A stretch of 64,000 nucleotides of DNA, from positions 372,001 through 436,000 of the forward strand of contig CBDCBW010000009.1 of NCBI GenBank assembly GCA_965214485.1, written 5' to 3'. Shown here piece by piece: positions 35,105 to 47,974 of this stretch. Position numbers and translations under genes: made by a program. This DNA comes from JANQRZ01 sp965214485. GTDB taxonomy: Bacteria; Bacteroidota; Rhodothermia; Rhodothermales; JANQRZ01. Numbering within the stretch: position 1 is the stretch's first letter; every line of letters begins with the position of its first letter. The notes below the pieces were generated by a model, which was given only the letters and a program-made list of their open reading frames with translations, was not told the origin of the DNA and did not search any database.

Positions 35105-36640
35105 CGTCGAGGGGCTCGTCGTCGAGGGAAACGCGGTCGAGGGGGCGGACAGTCGGGCCGTGGAGGATGCGACCGTCGACGTCGTAGCGCGAGCCGTGGC
35201 AGGGGCAGTCCCACGAGCGCTCGGCGGGGGTTCCAGTTCACGTGGCAACCGAGGTGGGTGCAGACGAGGGAGACGGCGTGGAGCCGCCCCTCTGCGTCGC
35301 GGTAGGCCCCGACGCGCCGGCCGCCGGCCTCGACGACAGCGCCTTCGTCAGGCGCCAGCTCGGCCGGGTCGCGGCCGGTGAGGTGGCGGATGCGGTCGCC
35401 GGCGAAGCGGGCGACCACGTCGAGGTTCTCCTTGACGAAGTCTTTGACCGAGGCGCCCACGTCGGCGCGGTTCGCGTCGAACGTCTCGGCCCACGGGTTC
35501 GGCCGCCCGGCCACGGCGTCGGCGATGACGAGCGCGGCGACGGTCCCGTTCGAGAGCCCCCACTTGTTGTAGCCCGTGGCAACGAAGACGCGGCCGTTCC
35601 CGAACGGGAGCTTCCCGATGTACGGCATCTCGTCGACGGGCACGTAGTCGTGCGCGCTCCAGCGGTGGACGGCCGGGCCGACGCCGGAAGTGCTCGTGCG
35701 CCCAGCGCTCGATCGCGGCGTAGCGGGCCGGGGTGTCGGGCTCCTCGCCCGTCTTGTGGCTCTGGCCGCCGGCGACCAGGTAGCGCCCACCCTCGGCGCT
35801 GCGGAGCGTCCACGACGGCCCACCGCCTTTGCTGAGGTACATGTTTTCGACGAGCGGCTCGGGCGTCTCGAACGCCATGAGGTAGGTCCGCTGCGGGTGC
35901 GTCTTGGCGAAGAACCCGCCGCGATCCAGGATCGGGAGGTGCGTGGCGAGGACGACGTGCTCGGCCTCGACCGTTCCCCCGCTCTCGGTCGTGCACCGCC
36001 CCTCGGCGGTGTCCACATCTACGACGCGGCTCTCCTCGAAAATCTGCCCGCCGCGTTCGCGGAACGCCTCAGCCAGCCCCAGCCCGTACTTCCGCGCGTG
36101 GAACTGCGCTTGGTCCTCGACGCGGACGGCGCCGAGGACGGGGAAGGGCAGCTCGGTCTCGGTCGTGAACGACGCCGCGAGGCCGGCCGCACGCGCGGCC
36201 TCGATCTCGCGCTCGACATCGGGGAGCGTCTTCTCGTCGGTCGTGTAGGTGTAGTTCGGCCGCCGCTCCCAGTCGCAGTCGATCCCCAGCTCCTCGACGA
36301 GCGCGGCGACCTGGGCGACGGCCGCCTCGTTCGCCTCGCCGTAAACGCGGGCAGTCTCTCCGCCGAATTTCTCCTGCAACGAGCCGTAGACCAGACCGTG
36401 GAGCGAGGTCACCTTCCCCGTCGTGAAGGCCGTGACGCCCGAGCACACGCGCCCTGCCTCGACGAGCGCCACGCGCGCGCCGTCCTGCTGGAGGAGGAGG
36501 GCCGTCGTGAGCCCGGTGATCCCGGCCCCGACGACGACCACGTCGGCCATTATTCGCTCGCCGGCCCCGAGCGTGTCGTAGTCGGTGCGGGGGGTGTCGA
36601 CGATCCAAAGGGAGGGGTTGACGGCATGGAGGCGGGACAT
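35094..36640 (-). pseudogene. FAD-dependent oxidoreductase with C-terminal Rieske domain (two frameshifts)
   Basis: When read through two single-base insertions the gene gives about 514 residues. First comes a DAO-type FAD domain (VVVVGAGITGLTTALL, GxGxxG at 38-43; ATGYNKWGLSNGTVAAL near the end). A Rieske [2Fe-2S] domain with CTHLGC and CPCHGS follows. The insertions are an extra C near 35690 (joining ...HEHF to GVGPAVHRW...) and one in a C5 run near 35226-35230 (joining ...HVNWNP to ERSWDCPCH...). As written the protein is broken. The length is exactly in frame once both are removed, so sequencing error is likely. An ATG at 36550 forms TAATG with the previous stop, but the 36640 start fits the family's N terminus better. 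Confidence 0.8.
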
Positions 36641-37386
36641 GGCGAGGAGGGGTTGGGAGAGGAGGAGTCGATGCGGCCGGCGTGTAGCGGCACGTCAGAA
36701 GTGGGGGGCGGCATCTCGGGGTCGGCCGTCGCCCCGGTGGCCGCCGCGAACGGACATTGCCAGCCCTCCCCGACGGCCCGGCCGGCGTACTGCCGCGCCT
36801 CGCTCCGCACGCCGAAGTCGTCGAGCATCGGGTTCACCGAGCCGGCGAACGCGCGGTCGCGGTCGCGGATGAGGCTGCGGACCTTGTCGTAGCGCCCCTC
36901 GCGGCGCAGCCGCTCGAACTGCTCGTGCGGGTTGAACACGAGCGCCGGGTGCCCCAGCCGGCGAGCCGGCCGCGACGCGCGCGGATGCATCCCGACGACG
37001 TAGAACGCCCGCCCGGCGAACGAGAACGAGAACTCCGGGTGGTCGGGGTCGGCGGAGACGGCCGGGTCCCAACCTGCGCCGTCGCGAGCGTGAAGGGCGG
37101 AGAGCATGGCCCACAGCCGCTCCTCGAACGCCCGCTCCGAGTCCGGGGCGTCCCCGCCGAAGACGGCCACGAACGAGCGGACCCCCCGCTCCGGCTCGGG
37201 CTCGTGCGCGAACCGGCCGAGGTCGCGCGCGAGCGCATCGGCCGCGGACGCGTCGAGGGTCGGGTAGGCGTGGAAGGCCACCTCGCCGCGCCGGAGCGCG
37301 GACGTCGCCATCACGCAGGGATAGTCGCCGTCGCCGGCGAACGACCGGAACGCGGTGCGAAGAGAAGAGGGAGAGAGGGCAGGCAT
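36550..37386 (-). CDS. YqcI/YcgG family protein (GntA-like heme N-hydroxylase family)
   Basis: A 278-residue protein with the family signature run: GDYPCVMATSA, FVAVFGGD, FEERLWAMLSALHARD, WDPAVSADPDHPEFSFSFAGRAFYVVGMHP, LVFNPHEQFERLRREGRYDKVRSLIRDRD, and NPMLDDFGVRSEARQYAGR. The one characterised relative, GntA, is a heme-dependent enzyme that N-hydroxylates a guanidino group. The last 45 residues are Ser/Pro-rich and overlap the FAD gene by up to 91 bases, so the tail may be poorly conserved. Heme binding and the reaction are inferred from the family. Confidence 0.85.
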   Translation of the reverse strand: MPALSPSSLRTAFRSFAGDGDYPCVMATSALRRGEVAFHAYPTLDASAADALARDLGRFAHEPEPERGVRSFVAVFGGDAPDSERAFEERLWAMLSALHARDGAGWDPAVSADPDHPEFSFSFAGRAFYVVGMHPRASRPARRLGHPALVFNPHEQFERLRREGRYDKVRSLIRDRDRAFAGSVNPMLDDFGVRSEARQYAGRAVGEGWQCPFAAATGATADPEMPPPTSDVPLHAGRIDSSSPNPSSPCPASMPSTPPFGSSTPPAPTTTRSGPASE

Positions 37387-37411
37387 CGGAGAAGCGCGCG
37401 CGGGCGCGCCG

Positions 37412-38371
37412 TTAGCGGCGGAGTGCGAGGGTGAGCCCGACAGCGGCGGCCCCGGCGGCGAGCCACGCGGCGAAGCGCGGGTCCGGCGGCGGCACGGCCA
37501 CGACGCCGCGCTCGTCGGCCACGGCCGGGTGCCCCACGTAGCGCCCGCGCTCCGGCACGGCGGCGCGCTCGAAGTCGTCGGCCAGCCGGCCGAGGGCCGC
37601 CCGCAGGGCCGGCCCCCGGAGCGGGACGCCGTGGCCCGTCGCCGCGACCTCCGGCCCGAGGCCGGCGAGCGTCCGGACGGAGGCACCGGCCGCCACCCAG
37701 TTCGGGGTGAAGTAGGCCGGCGGCCCGTGCACCTCCAGCCGCTGCTGGAGCACGGCGAGCGCCGACTCCTGCTTCACGGTCACGAAGGCGTCGCCCGCGA
37801 TGAGCGTGCGGTCGGCCTCGCGCCAAAGCGCGACGTGGCCCGGCGTGTGGCCGGGCGTGTGAATCCACCGCCAGCTGGGCATCCCCGGCACCGTCCCGTC
37901 CTCCGGGAGCGCCCGCACGCGCCCGCCGAGGTCTACGGGCCCACGCGGGTAGGCGAACGAAAGCGCCGCGAGCGCCCCGCCGCCGACGGTCGGGTCGGGC
38001 GGGGGGTAGGCCGAGCGGCCGGTGAGGTAGGGAAGCTCGAGGGCGTGGGCGTAGACCGGCACGTCCCACGCGGCGGCCAGCGCGCCGAGCGCGCCGACGT
38101 GGTCGAAGTGCCCGTGCGTGAGGACGATCGCGGCGGGGCGCGCGCCGTCGCCGAACCGCTCGGCCGCCGCCGCGCGGATGTGCCGGGCCGAGCCGTACAG
38201 CCCGGCATCGACCAGCACCCACGCGCCGTCGCCGGCCTGGGGCGGCCCGTAGAGGTACATGTTCACCATGACCGTGCGGAGGTAGGCGAGGTCGTCGGCG
38301 ACGGGGCGGAGGGGACTCAGCGGCTCGGCCAGCGCCGGGAGCGCGTGGAGCGTGTCGAAGGGGGTGGTCAT
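37412..38371 (-). CDS. MBL-fold metallo-hydrolase
   Basis: A 319-residue metallo-beta-lactamase fold protein with the dinuclear zinc motif HGHFDH (His86, His88, Asp90, His91), a further ligand His in HTPGHTPGHVAL, and Asp in IAGDAF. A hydrophobic C-terminal helix (AAWLAAGAAAVGLTLAL) suggests membrane attachment. The substrate is unknown (lactonase, thioesterase and glyoxalase II-like activities all occur). It is followed 25 bases later by the YqcI/YcgG gene. Confidence 0.87.
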   Translation of the reverse strand: MTTPFDTLHALPALAEPLSPLRPVADDLAYLRTVMVNMYLYGPPQAGDGAWVLVDAGLYGSARHIRAAAAERFGDGARPAAIVLTHGHFDHVGALGALAAAWDVPVYAHALELPYLTGRSAYPPPDPTVGGGALAALSFAYPRGPVDLGGRVRALPEDGTVPGMPSWRWIHTPGHTPGHVALWREADRTLIAGDAFVTVKQESALAVLQQRLEVHGPPAYFTPNWVAAGASVRTLAGLGPEVAATGHGVPLRGPALRAALGRLADDFERAAVPERGRYVGHPAVADERGVVAVPPPDPRFAAWLAAGAAAVGLTLALRR

Positions 38372-38382
38372 GGCAGGGGGAT

Positions 38383-38907
38383 CTATAGGGAGGCGGAGCT
38401 GCGGCTCCGCGTTTGGGAAAGCCGGGGCGGTGCGGCGGTACGCGTCAGCGCCCACCCCAGCGCGAGCACGCCGAGGCCGCCGACGAGGAGGAAGGCCCAG
38501 TCGTAGAGGGGCAGGTGGCGGGGCACGTCCCCCACCATGTCCCGGACGTGGTGGAGCTCGAGCAGGTGGTGGTTTACGACGCCCTCGACGAGGTTGAACA
38601 GCCCGCACCCGACGAGGAGCATCCCGACGAACCAACGCATCGGGGGGAGGTCGGGCCACTGCCGGGCCGCGTGGTAGAGCAGGATCACGCCGCCAAGCGT
38701 GAGGCCCCACACCCCCGCGTGAAACCACCCGTCGGCCGTCATGTTGAGGCTCATGGCCGCCATCGTCGTCGGCGGCTCGACGGCAGAGAGCATGTTGTGC
38801 CACTGCGCGATCTGGTGCAGGGCGAAGCCGTCGACGAAGCCGCCCAGCCCGGCCCCGAGGAGGAGGGCGGCGGTGCGGACGGAGCCGAGGTTCGGGTCTT
38901 GGGTCAT
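38383..38907 (-). CDS. DUF2243 membrane protein
   Basis: A 174-residue, four-helix inner-membrane protein of the DUF2243 family. The family-typical pieces are GFVDGFALHQIAQWHNMLS, DGWFHAGVWGLTLGG, and NLVEGVVNHHLLELHHVRD with clustered His. The His residues at membrane edges could bind a metal. Function unknown. Its ATG overlaps the GT4 stop (ATGA), and the MBL gene begins 11 bases after it. Confidence 0.85.
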   Translation of the reverse strand: MTQDPNLGSVRTAALLLGAGLGGFVDGFALHQIAQWHNMLSAVEPPTTMAAMSLNMTADGWFHAGVWGLTLGGVILLYHAARQWPDLPPMRWFVGMLLVGCGLFNLVEGVVNHHLLELHHVRDMVGDVPRHLPLYDWAFLLVGGLGVLALGWALTRTAAPPRLSQTRSRSSASL

Positions 38908-39995
38908 AGCGTCAGGGAGAGATGAGGGGTGAGGAGCTCGTCGTAGACGCGGGCGGTGTCGGCCGCCATCCGGCGGGCGGTCCAGCGCGCGTCGAAGTCC
39001 CGGCGTCCGGCCTCGGCGTGGCCGTCGGCCTCGGCCGGGTCGAGGAGCGTGCTGACGATCGCCACGGCGAGGGCTGCCGGGCGCTCGGGCGGGACGAGCC
39101 GGCCGGTCTCGCCCGAGCGCACGGCCTCCTCGGTCCCGACGACGCGCGTGGCGACCGTCGGGAGGCCGGCGGCAAAGGCTTCGAGCACGACGAGCGGCAG
39201 CCCCTCGAAGCGCGAGGGGAGGACGAAGAGGTCGGCCGCCGCCATCAAGTCCGGCACGTCGCCCCGCCGTCCGAGGAGGAGCACGTGCTCGGCCAGGCCG
39301 CGCTCGGCGACGGCCCGCCGCATCTCGCCCCAGAGCAGCCCGTCGCCGGCCCAGAGGAACCGCGCGGCCGGGACGTGGTCGAGCACCGCCGGGACGGCGT
39401 CGAGGAGGACGTCGTAGCCCTTCTGCCGGGTGAACCGCCCGACGGTGAGGACGAGCGGCTCGCCGTCGAAGCCGAGCCGGGCGCGGGCCTCGGCCCGGCC
39501 CGGGACGGCCGGCGCGTCGATCCCGTTGCGGACGACGCGGAGCTTAGCGGCCGGGACGCCGGCGGCCTCATAGCTCGCCCTCGCGCCGTCGGAGACGCAC
39601 ACGACGAGGTCCACGCCTGCGACGGCGTCGCGGTAAGCGGCCTGCTGGTCCGGGTCGGTGAGGAGGTACGGGAGGTGCTCGGTGCGGAGGACGGGGACGC
39701 CGGCGCGGGCAGCGGCCTGCGCCCCGGCGTGCCCCTCCCACCCGATCCCGGCGTGGAGGTGGACGAGGTCCGCGTCGTGCGCGGCGAGCCACGCCTCGAG
39801 GGCTTCCGGCGCGTCGAGCTGCGCCGTGCCCAGGCCGAGGGCGGCGGCGCGGCGGAGGAGCCCCGCGTCGCTCTCGCCGCCGGCGCAGACGAGCGCCAGG
39901 TCATAGCGCCGCCGCAGGCGCTCGGCGAGCGCGAGCATGTGCTCGCCGACGCCCGACGGCTCGGGGCTCTCGGTGTAGAGACAGACGCTCCTCAT
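38904..39995 (-). CDS. Glycosyltransferase family 4
   Basis: A 363-residue GT-B enzyme. VCLYTESPEPSGVGEHMLALAE is the acceptor-side N terminus, VLTVGRFTRQKGYDVLLDAVP and FLWAGDG lie in the donor domain, and SRFEGLPLVVLEAFAAGLPTVATRVVGTEEAV is the EX7E nucleotide-sugar site. It overlaps both neighbours by four bases (ATGA), between a glycoside hydrolase gene and DUF2243. The transferred sugar is unknown; galactose genes upstream make a galactose-related donor possible. Confidence 0.9.
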   Translation of the reverse strand: MRSVCLYTESPEPSGVGEHMLALAERLRRRYDLALVCAGGESDAGLLRRAAALGLGTAQLDAPEALEAWLAAHDADLVHLHAGIGWEGHAGAQAAARAGVPVLRTEHLPYLLTDPDQQAAYRDAVAGVDLVVCVSDGARASYEAAGVPAAKLRVVRNGIDAPAVPGRAEARARLGFDGEPLVLTVGRFTRQKGYDVLLDAVPAVLDHVPAARFLWAGDGLLWGEMRRAVAERGLAEHVLLLGRRGDVPDLMAAADLFVLPSRFEGLPLVVLEAFAAGLPTVATRVVGTEEAVRSGETGRLVPPERPAALAVAIVSTLLDPAEADGHAEAGRRDFDARWTARRMAADTARVYDELLTPHLSLTL

Positions 39996-41156
39996 GGCGC
40001 TCCCTCCTCTGCCTGCTCAGCCGCCGACGCGACGGCGTCGCCGAAGCGCGGCTGCCGGCGGCGCAGCTCGGCCGCGAGGGGGGCGTAGACGGGCCGGCGG
40101 CCGGCGGCGTCGGCGTAGCCGAAGAGGCCGTTGGGGCAGTAGCGGGCGTCGTCCCAGCCGGGGTGGTCGCAGACGGGGTAGAGGCACAGCCCGCGGAGGT
40201 CCGCGCCGGCCGCCCGCGCCGCCGCCGCCTCGTCGCAGACCCAGCCGAGCCACGCCGGGCGGCGCTCCCCCTCGGTCCCCGTCTCGGCGATGACGAAGGG
40301 CCGGCCGTAGCGGTCGTAGACCTCGGCGAGGATGTCGCGAAGCGGGCGGTACTGCGGGTGCCCCCAGTCTATCGTCCCGCCGGTGCCCTCGGCCCAGGCG
40401 TGGACCCACTGGTTGTTCCAGTAGTAGTTGACCCCGATGAGGTCGAGCGTGTCCGGGCTCCCGCCGAGGTCGGCGTCGCGGCGTCCGGCGATCATGTCCC
40501 ACGCCTCGTACTGCGCCAGGCAGTAGCCCTCGACGGCCGCGCGGTCCTGCGGCCGGTCGGGGTGGGCGACGATGTGGATAACGGGCTCGACCCAGAGGAG
40601 GCGGGCACGGGGGTCCACGTCGCGCACGGCGGCGGCGGCGGCGAGCGCGGCGCGGACGAGCACGCGCTTGAAGTCGGCCGGCCGCTGCTCACCGCACGGG
40701 TTGATGTAGTGGCCGGCGGCCCAGCTCCAAAACGAGATCTCGTTGATGGGGCACCACACGGGGGCCTCGTCGGTCTCGGCCTGCACGAGCGCGGCGGCGG
40801 CGCGGGCGAAGGCGGCGAAGCGCTCGGGGAAGTCGGCGGCCCCGAGGTCGAGCCAGTCCGGGTACCCCCAGTGGCAGAGGTCCCAGGCGACGCGCACCCC
40901 GGCGTCGCGGGCGGCGCGGACGAGGGGAAGGATAGTGGACCAATCGTAGCGGCCCGGCCGGGCCTCGATCAGGTGCCAGCGGAAGCCGTCGCGCGCCCAG
41001 CGCATCCCGTGGGCCGCGAGGCGGGCGTAGTCCGCCGCTCCGTGCTCGAGGTGCCCGCTCGTCGCCACGATGTCGACGCGGCCGCCGTCGGCGCAGCGGC
41101 GGTGCGTCGAGCACTCGAACCCGCCGCCGAAGAACGTCGGGAAGGGCGTGTGCGGC

Positions 41157-41167
<11 letters not shown>
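39992..41167 (-). CDS. Glycoside hydrolase (GH1-like TIM barrel)
   Basis: A 391-residue (beta/alpha)8 hydrolase without signal peptide. The acid/base residue is Glu143 in CPINEIS and the nucleophile Glu295 in VIAETG, as in clan GH-A retaining glycosidases. The N-terminal TFFGGGFECSTHRRCADGGRVD is typical of a small GH1-related group often annotated as beta-glucosidase. The substrate is unknown; cytosolic location and the neighbouring galK suggest an oligosaccharide imported into the cell. It overlaps galK by 11 bases and GT4 by 4. Confidence 0.8.
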
Positions 41168-42367
<1,200 letters not shown>

Positions 42368-42371
<4 letters not shown>

Positions 42372-43453
42372 GGCCGCACCAAGAGGTCGGGGCGCGGGAG
42401 GCCGCCCTCGTTCGGGACGACGGGCCACACCGGGTCCGCTGTGAGCACCTCCAGCCCGGCCTCTGCACACAGGACGGTGTCCTCTACCTTCGCGCCGGGA
42501 AGGCTCGGGTTCCACGCGAGCGCCGTGCTCGCTTCGAGGGCAGTGTCGGTGTGCGGGGAGGCGACGATCTCGCGGGCGAGGTAGCCGGTCGTGCCGCCCT
42601 GGTGGTGCCGGTCCCATGCCCCCTCGTGCCCGGCCCGCTCGTAGCCCTCCTGGATCGCCCCGTAGACGTCCGAGAGCGCGGTGCCGGGCCGCGACCACCG
42701 GAACGCTTCGGCCTCGACGGCACGCACGTCCGCCGCGCGCCGCCGCTCGTCCACCGTCGGCGCGCGGAAATAGACCCACCGCGTGAGGTTGGCGTAGAGG
42801 CCGTGGCGGCGGGCGCAGAACACCACCATGGCCCGGTCGCCGAGCGTCGCGGCGGTGGGCGTCGGGTGCCGCCAGCGCACCACGCGGCCTTCGCCGCCGA
42901 CGAGGATCAGCGCGGGGGCGATGCCCCGCGTTCTCAGCTCGGCCGCTGCCCGTCCGGCCAACCTCTGCTCCGTCCAGTCGGGCAGGGCGGTGGTGAGCGC
43001 GGCGGTCATCGCCTCCGCGGCGTCACGACCGAGGGTGCGGTAACGGGCGACTTCGTGGGGCAGGAGGCGGCGCTTCGCGTGCACGATCTCGTGCGGGAGG
43101 GCCACCTCGCCCACCTCCGGCCGGTCGCTGGCGATGGGCCGCCCGCCGGCGCGCTCACGCACCTCCGCTTCCCGGCACGCGGGCTCCTGCCACGGTGCCG
43201 CCCATACATCGAACGCAGCGGGCACCTCCTCCTCTTCGAGCCGGTCCACCTCGATCCGGTCGGTGAGAACGAGCGCCTCACTGAGGGTGACGAGGATTTC
43301 GGCCACGCCCGTCTCGGTCGTGAGGAGCACGGCGCTGTTGCCGCCGCCGGTCGCCCAGGCGAACCAGTCCACGCCGCGGAGCCGTGCGGCACCGAGCCCG
43401 TAGCGCGCCAGCGCCCCGCGCACGAGGGCCAGCTTGGTTTCGACCTCACGCAA
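42368..43453 (-). CDS. M24 (creatinase/aminopeptidase fold) protein, probably non-catalytic
   Basis: A 361-residue protein with a pita-bread (M24) C-terminal domain. The usual metal-binding Asp pair is missing: the strand pair reads VVFCARRHGLYANLTRW where a typical enzyme has Asp before the Gly and before the Thr. A His (DRHHQGGTTGY) and a late Glu (AKVEDTVL) remain, and the third Glu position reads NPS. It may bind rather than cleave a ligand. The start is TTG at 43453, overlapping galT by 8 bases; it lies between galT and galK. Confidence 0.75.
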
Positions 43454-44557
43454 GGGCGACCTCCACGGCTTGCAGCTCGCGCGCCTTCTCCTCGGGAAGG
43501 CTGTCGTTGGCGAACATCCCGGCGGCGAGCTCGGTCCCGGCGAGGAACTTCAGCCGCGTCGCCGTGCGGTAGGGCGGCGAAAGCTCGATGTGGAGGTGCG
43601 CCCAGGGCGTCCCGTCTCCTGCCTCGCCGCCCGCCGGCCCCTGGTGGAAGGCCAGGAGGTACGGGAAGGGCCGGTCCCAAAGCCCGTCGTACTTGAGGAG
43701 CACGGTCTTGAGCGCCCGGGCGAGGTCGGCCCGGTCCTCTTCGGCGAGGTCGGGAAGCCCAGCCGCCGGCCGGCGCGGGACGACCCACACCTCGTAGGGG
43801 TAGCGTGCGAAAGCCGGGACGAAGGCAACCGCGTGCGGCCCGGCGTAGAGCATCCGCCGGCCGTCGGCCTCCTCGTGCTCGACGACGTCGGCCAGGAGCG
43901 TCCGGCCCTCGCGCTCGAAGAACGCCCGCGCCTGGGCGTGCTCGCGCGCCGGGAGGGGCGGCACGAAGGGGTAGGCATAGATCTGCCCGTGGGGGTGGTG
44001 CAGCGTCACGCCGACCTCCTCGCCCCGGTTCTCGAACGGCATCACGTACTCGATCTCGGGCCGCGCGCCGAGCTCCCTCGCGCGGTCGGCCCAGACCTCG
44101 AAGAGCAGCTCGAGGTGCCACAGCGGCAGGCGTCCGAGCGCGCTCGCGGGGTCTTGGGTGAACACGACGACCTCGCACGCGCCGAGCCCCGGCTGCGTCG
44201 GCACCCAGAGCGGCGGCGCGGCCTCGGCTTCGAGCGTGAGTGTCGGGAAGCGGTTCTCGAAGACGGCCACGTCGTAGTCGCCGGCGGGCAGCTCCGTCGG
44301 GTGGGCGGGGTCGGTGGTCGGGGCGAGGGGGTTGAAGGCGGGGGGCGGCTTGAACGTCCGGTGCTGGCGGTGGCTCGCATACGCCACCCACTCGCCCCTG
44401 ACGGGGTGCCAGCGGAGGTGGGGCGCGGCCTCGACGGGCTCGGGCGAGGGGGCCGTCGCCTGGATCGAGGGGTCGAGGGGGCGGCGGCCGTAGAGCCAGA
44501 GCGCCCGGCCGTCGGGCTTGCGGAGGTCGAGCCGGTGGAGCGTCGCGGGGAGCACAG

Positions 44558-44561
<4 letters not shown>
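43446..44561 (-). CDS. galT: Galactose-1-phosphate uridylyltransferase
   Basis: This HIT-superfamily enzyme exchanges UMP between UDP-glucose and galactose-1-phosphate. The 371-residue protein carries the active-site HPHGQIYAYP (nucleophile His in HxHxQ) and metal/structural regions ENRFPTL, VEHEE and HLHIELSPP. Its ATG overlaps the stop of the GH2 gene (ATGA), so the beta-galactosidase-like hydrolase and galT are coupled. An open frame runs on upstream because of frameshifts in GH2; the two are separate proteins. Confidence 0.94.
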
Positions 44562-46487
<1,926 letters not shown>

Positions 46488-46547
46488 TGCGGTCGGCGGG
46501 CGCGCCGGGTGCAGGGGCTAGAGCAGAGTCAGGTAATCGTAGGTGGT

Positions 46548-46677
46548 AACCCCCCCGTCGCGCTCGCATCGGGCTACGCCCTCACGCTTCGTGCGACTGT
46601 CCCCCTTCGCAAGGGGGACAGCTTCCGTCGCCTTGAGCCGAGGCGGAGCCGAGTGATGGCGACGGAAGCGGGGGGTC
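46548..46677. repeat. palindromic repeat (CCCCCC...GGGGGG family), copy 4
   Basis: It starts ACCCCCCCG and ends CGGGGGGTC, with an inner CTGTCCCCCTT / AAGGGGGACAG inverted repeat at about 46599-46622. Blocks such as CGCATCGGGCT and CGCCCTCA match the reverse complement of the 29157-29278 copy. It lies between UDP-galactopyranose mutase and the GH2 gene and may end transcription there. Confidence 0.75.
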
Positions 46678-46708
46678 GAGCAGCGCACACACCACCGTGC
46701 GCTTCGCG

Positions 46709-47905
<1,197 letters not shown>

Positions 47906-47974
47906 GAGGGGGAGGGGAGAGGTGAAGAGAGGGCCCGGAAGGTCGGGCAGCGCAGTGCCAAGGGTGTGTCAGCG

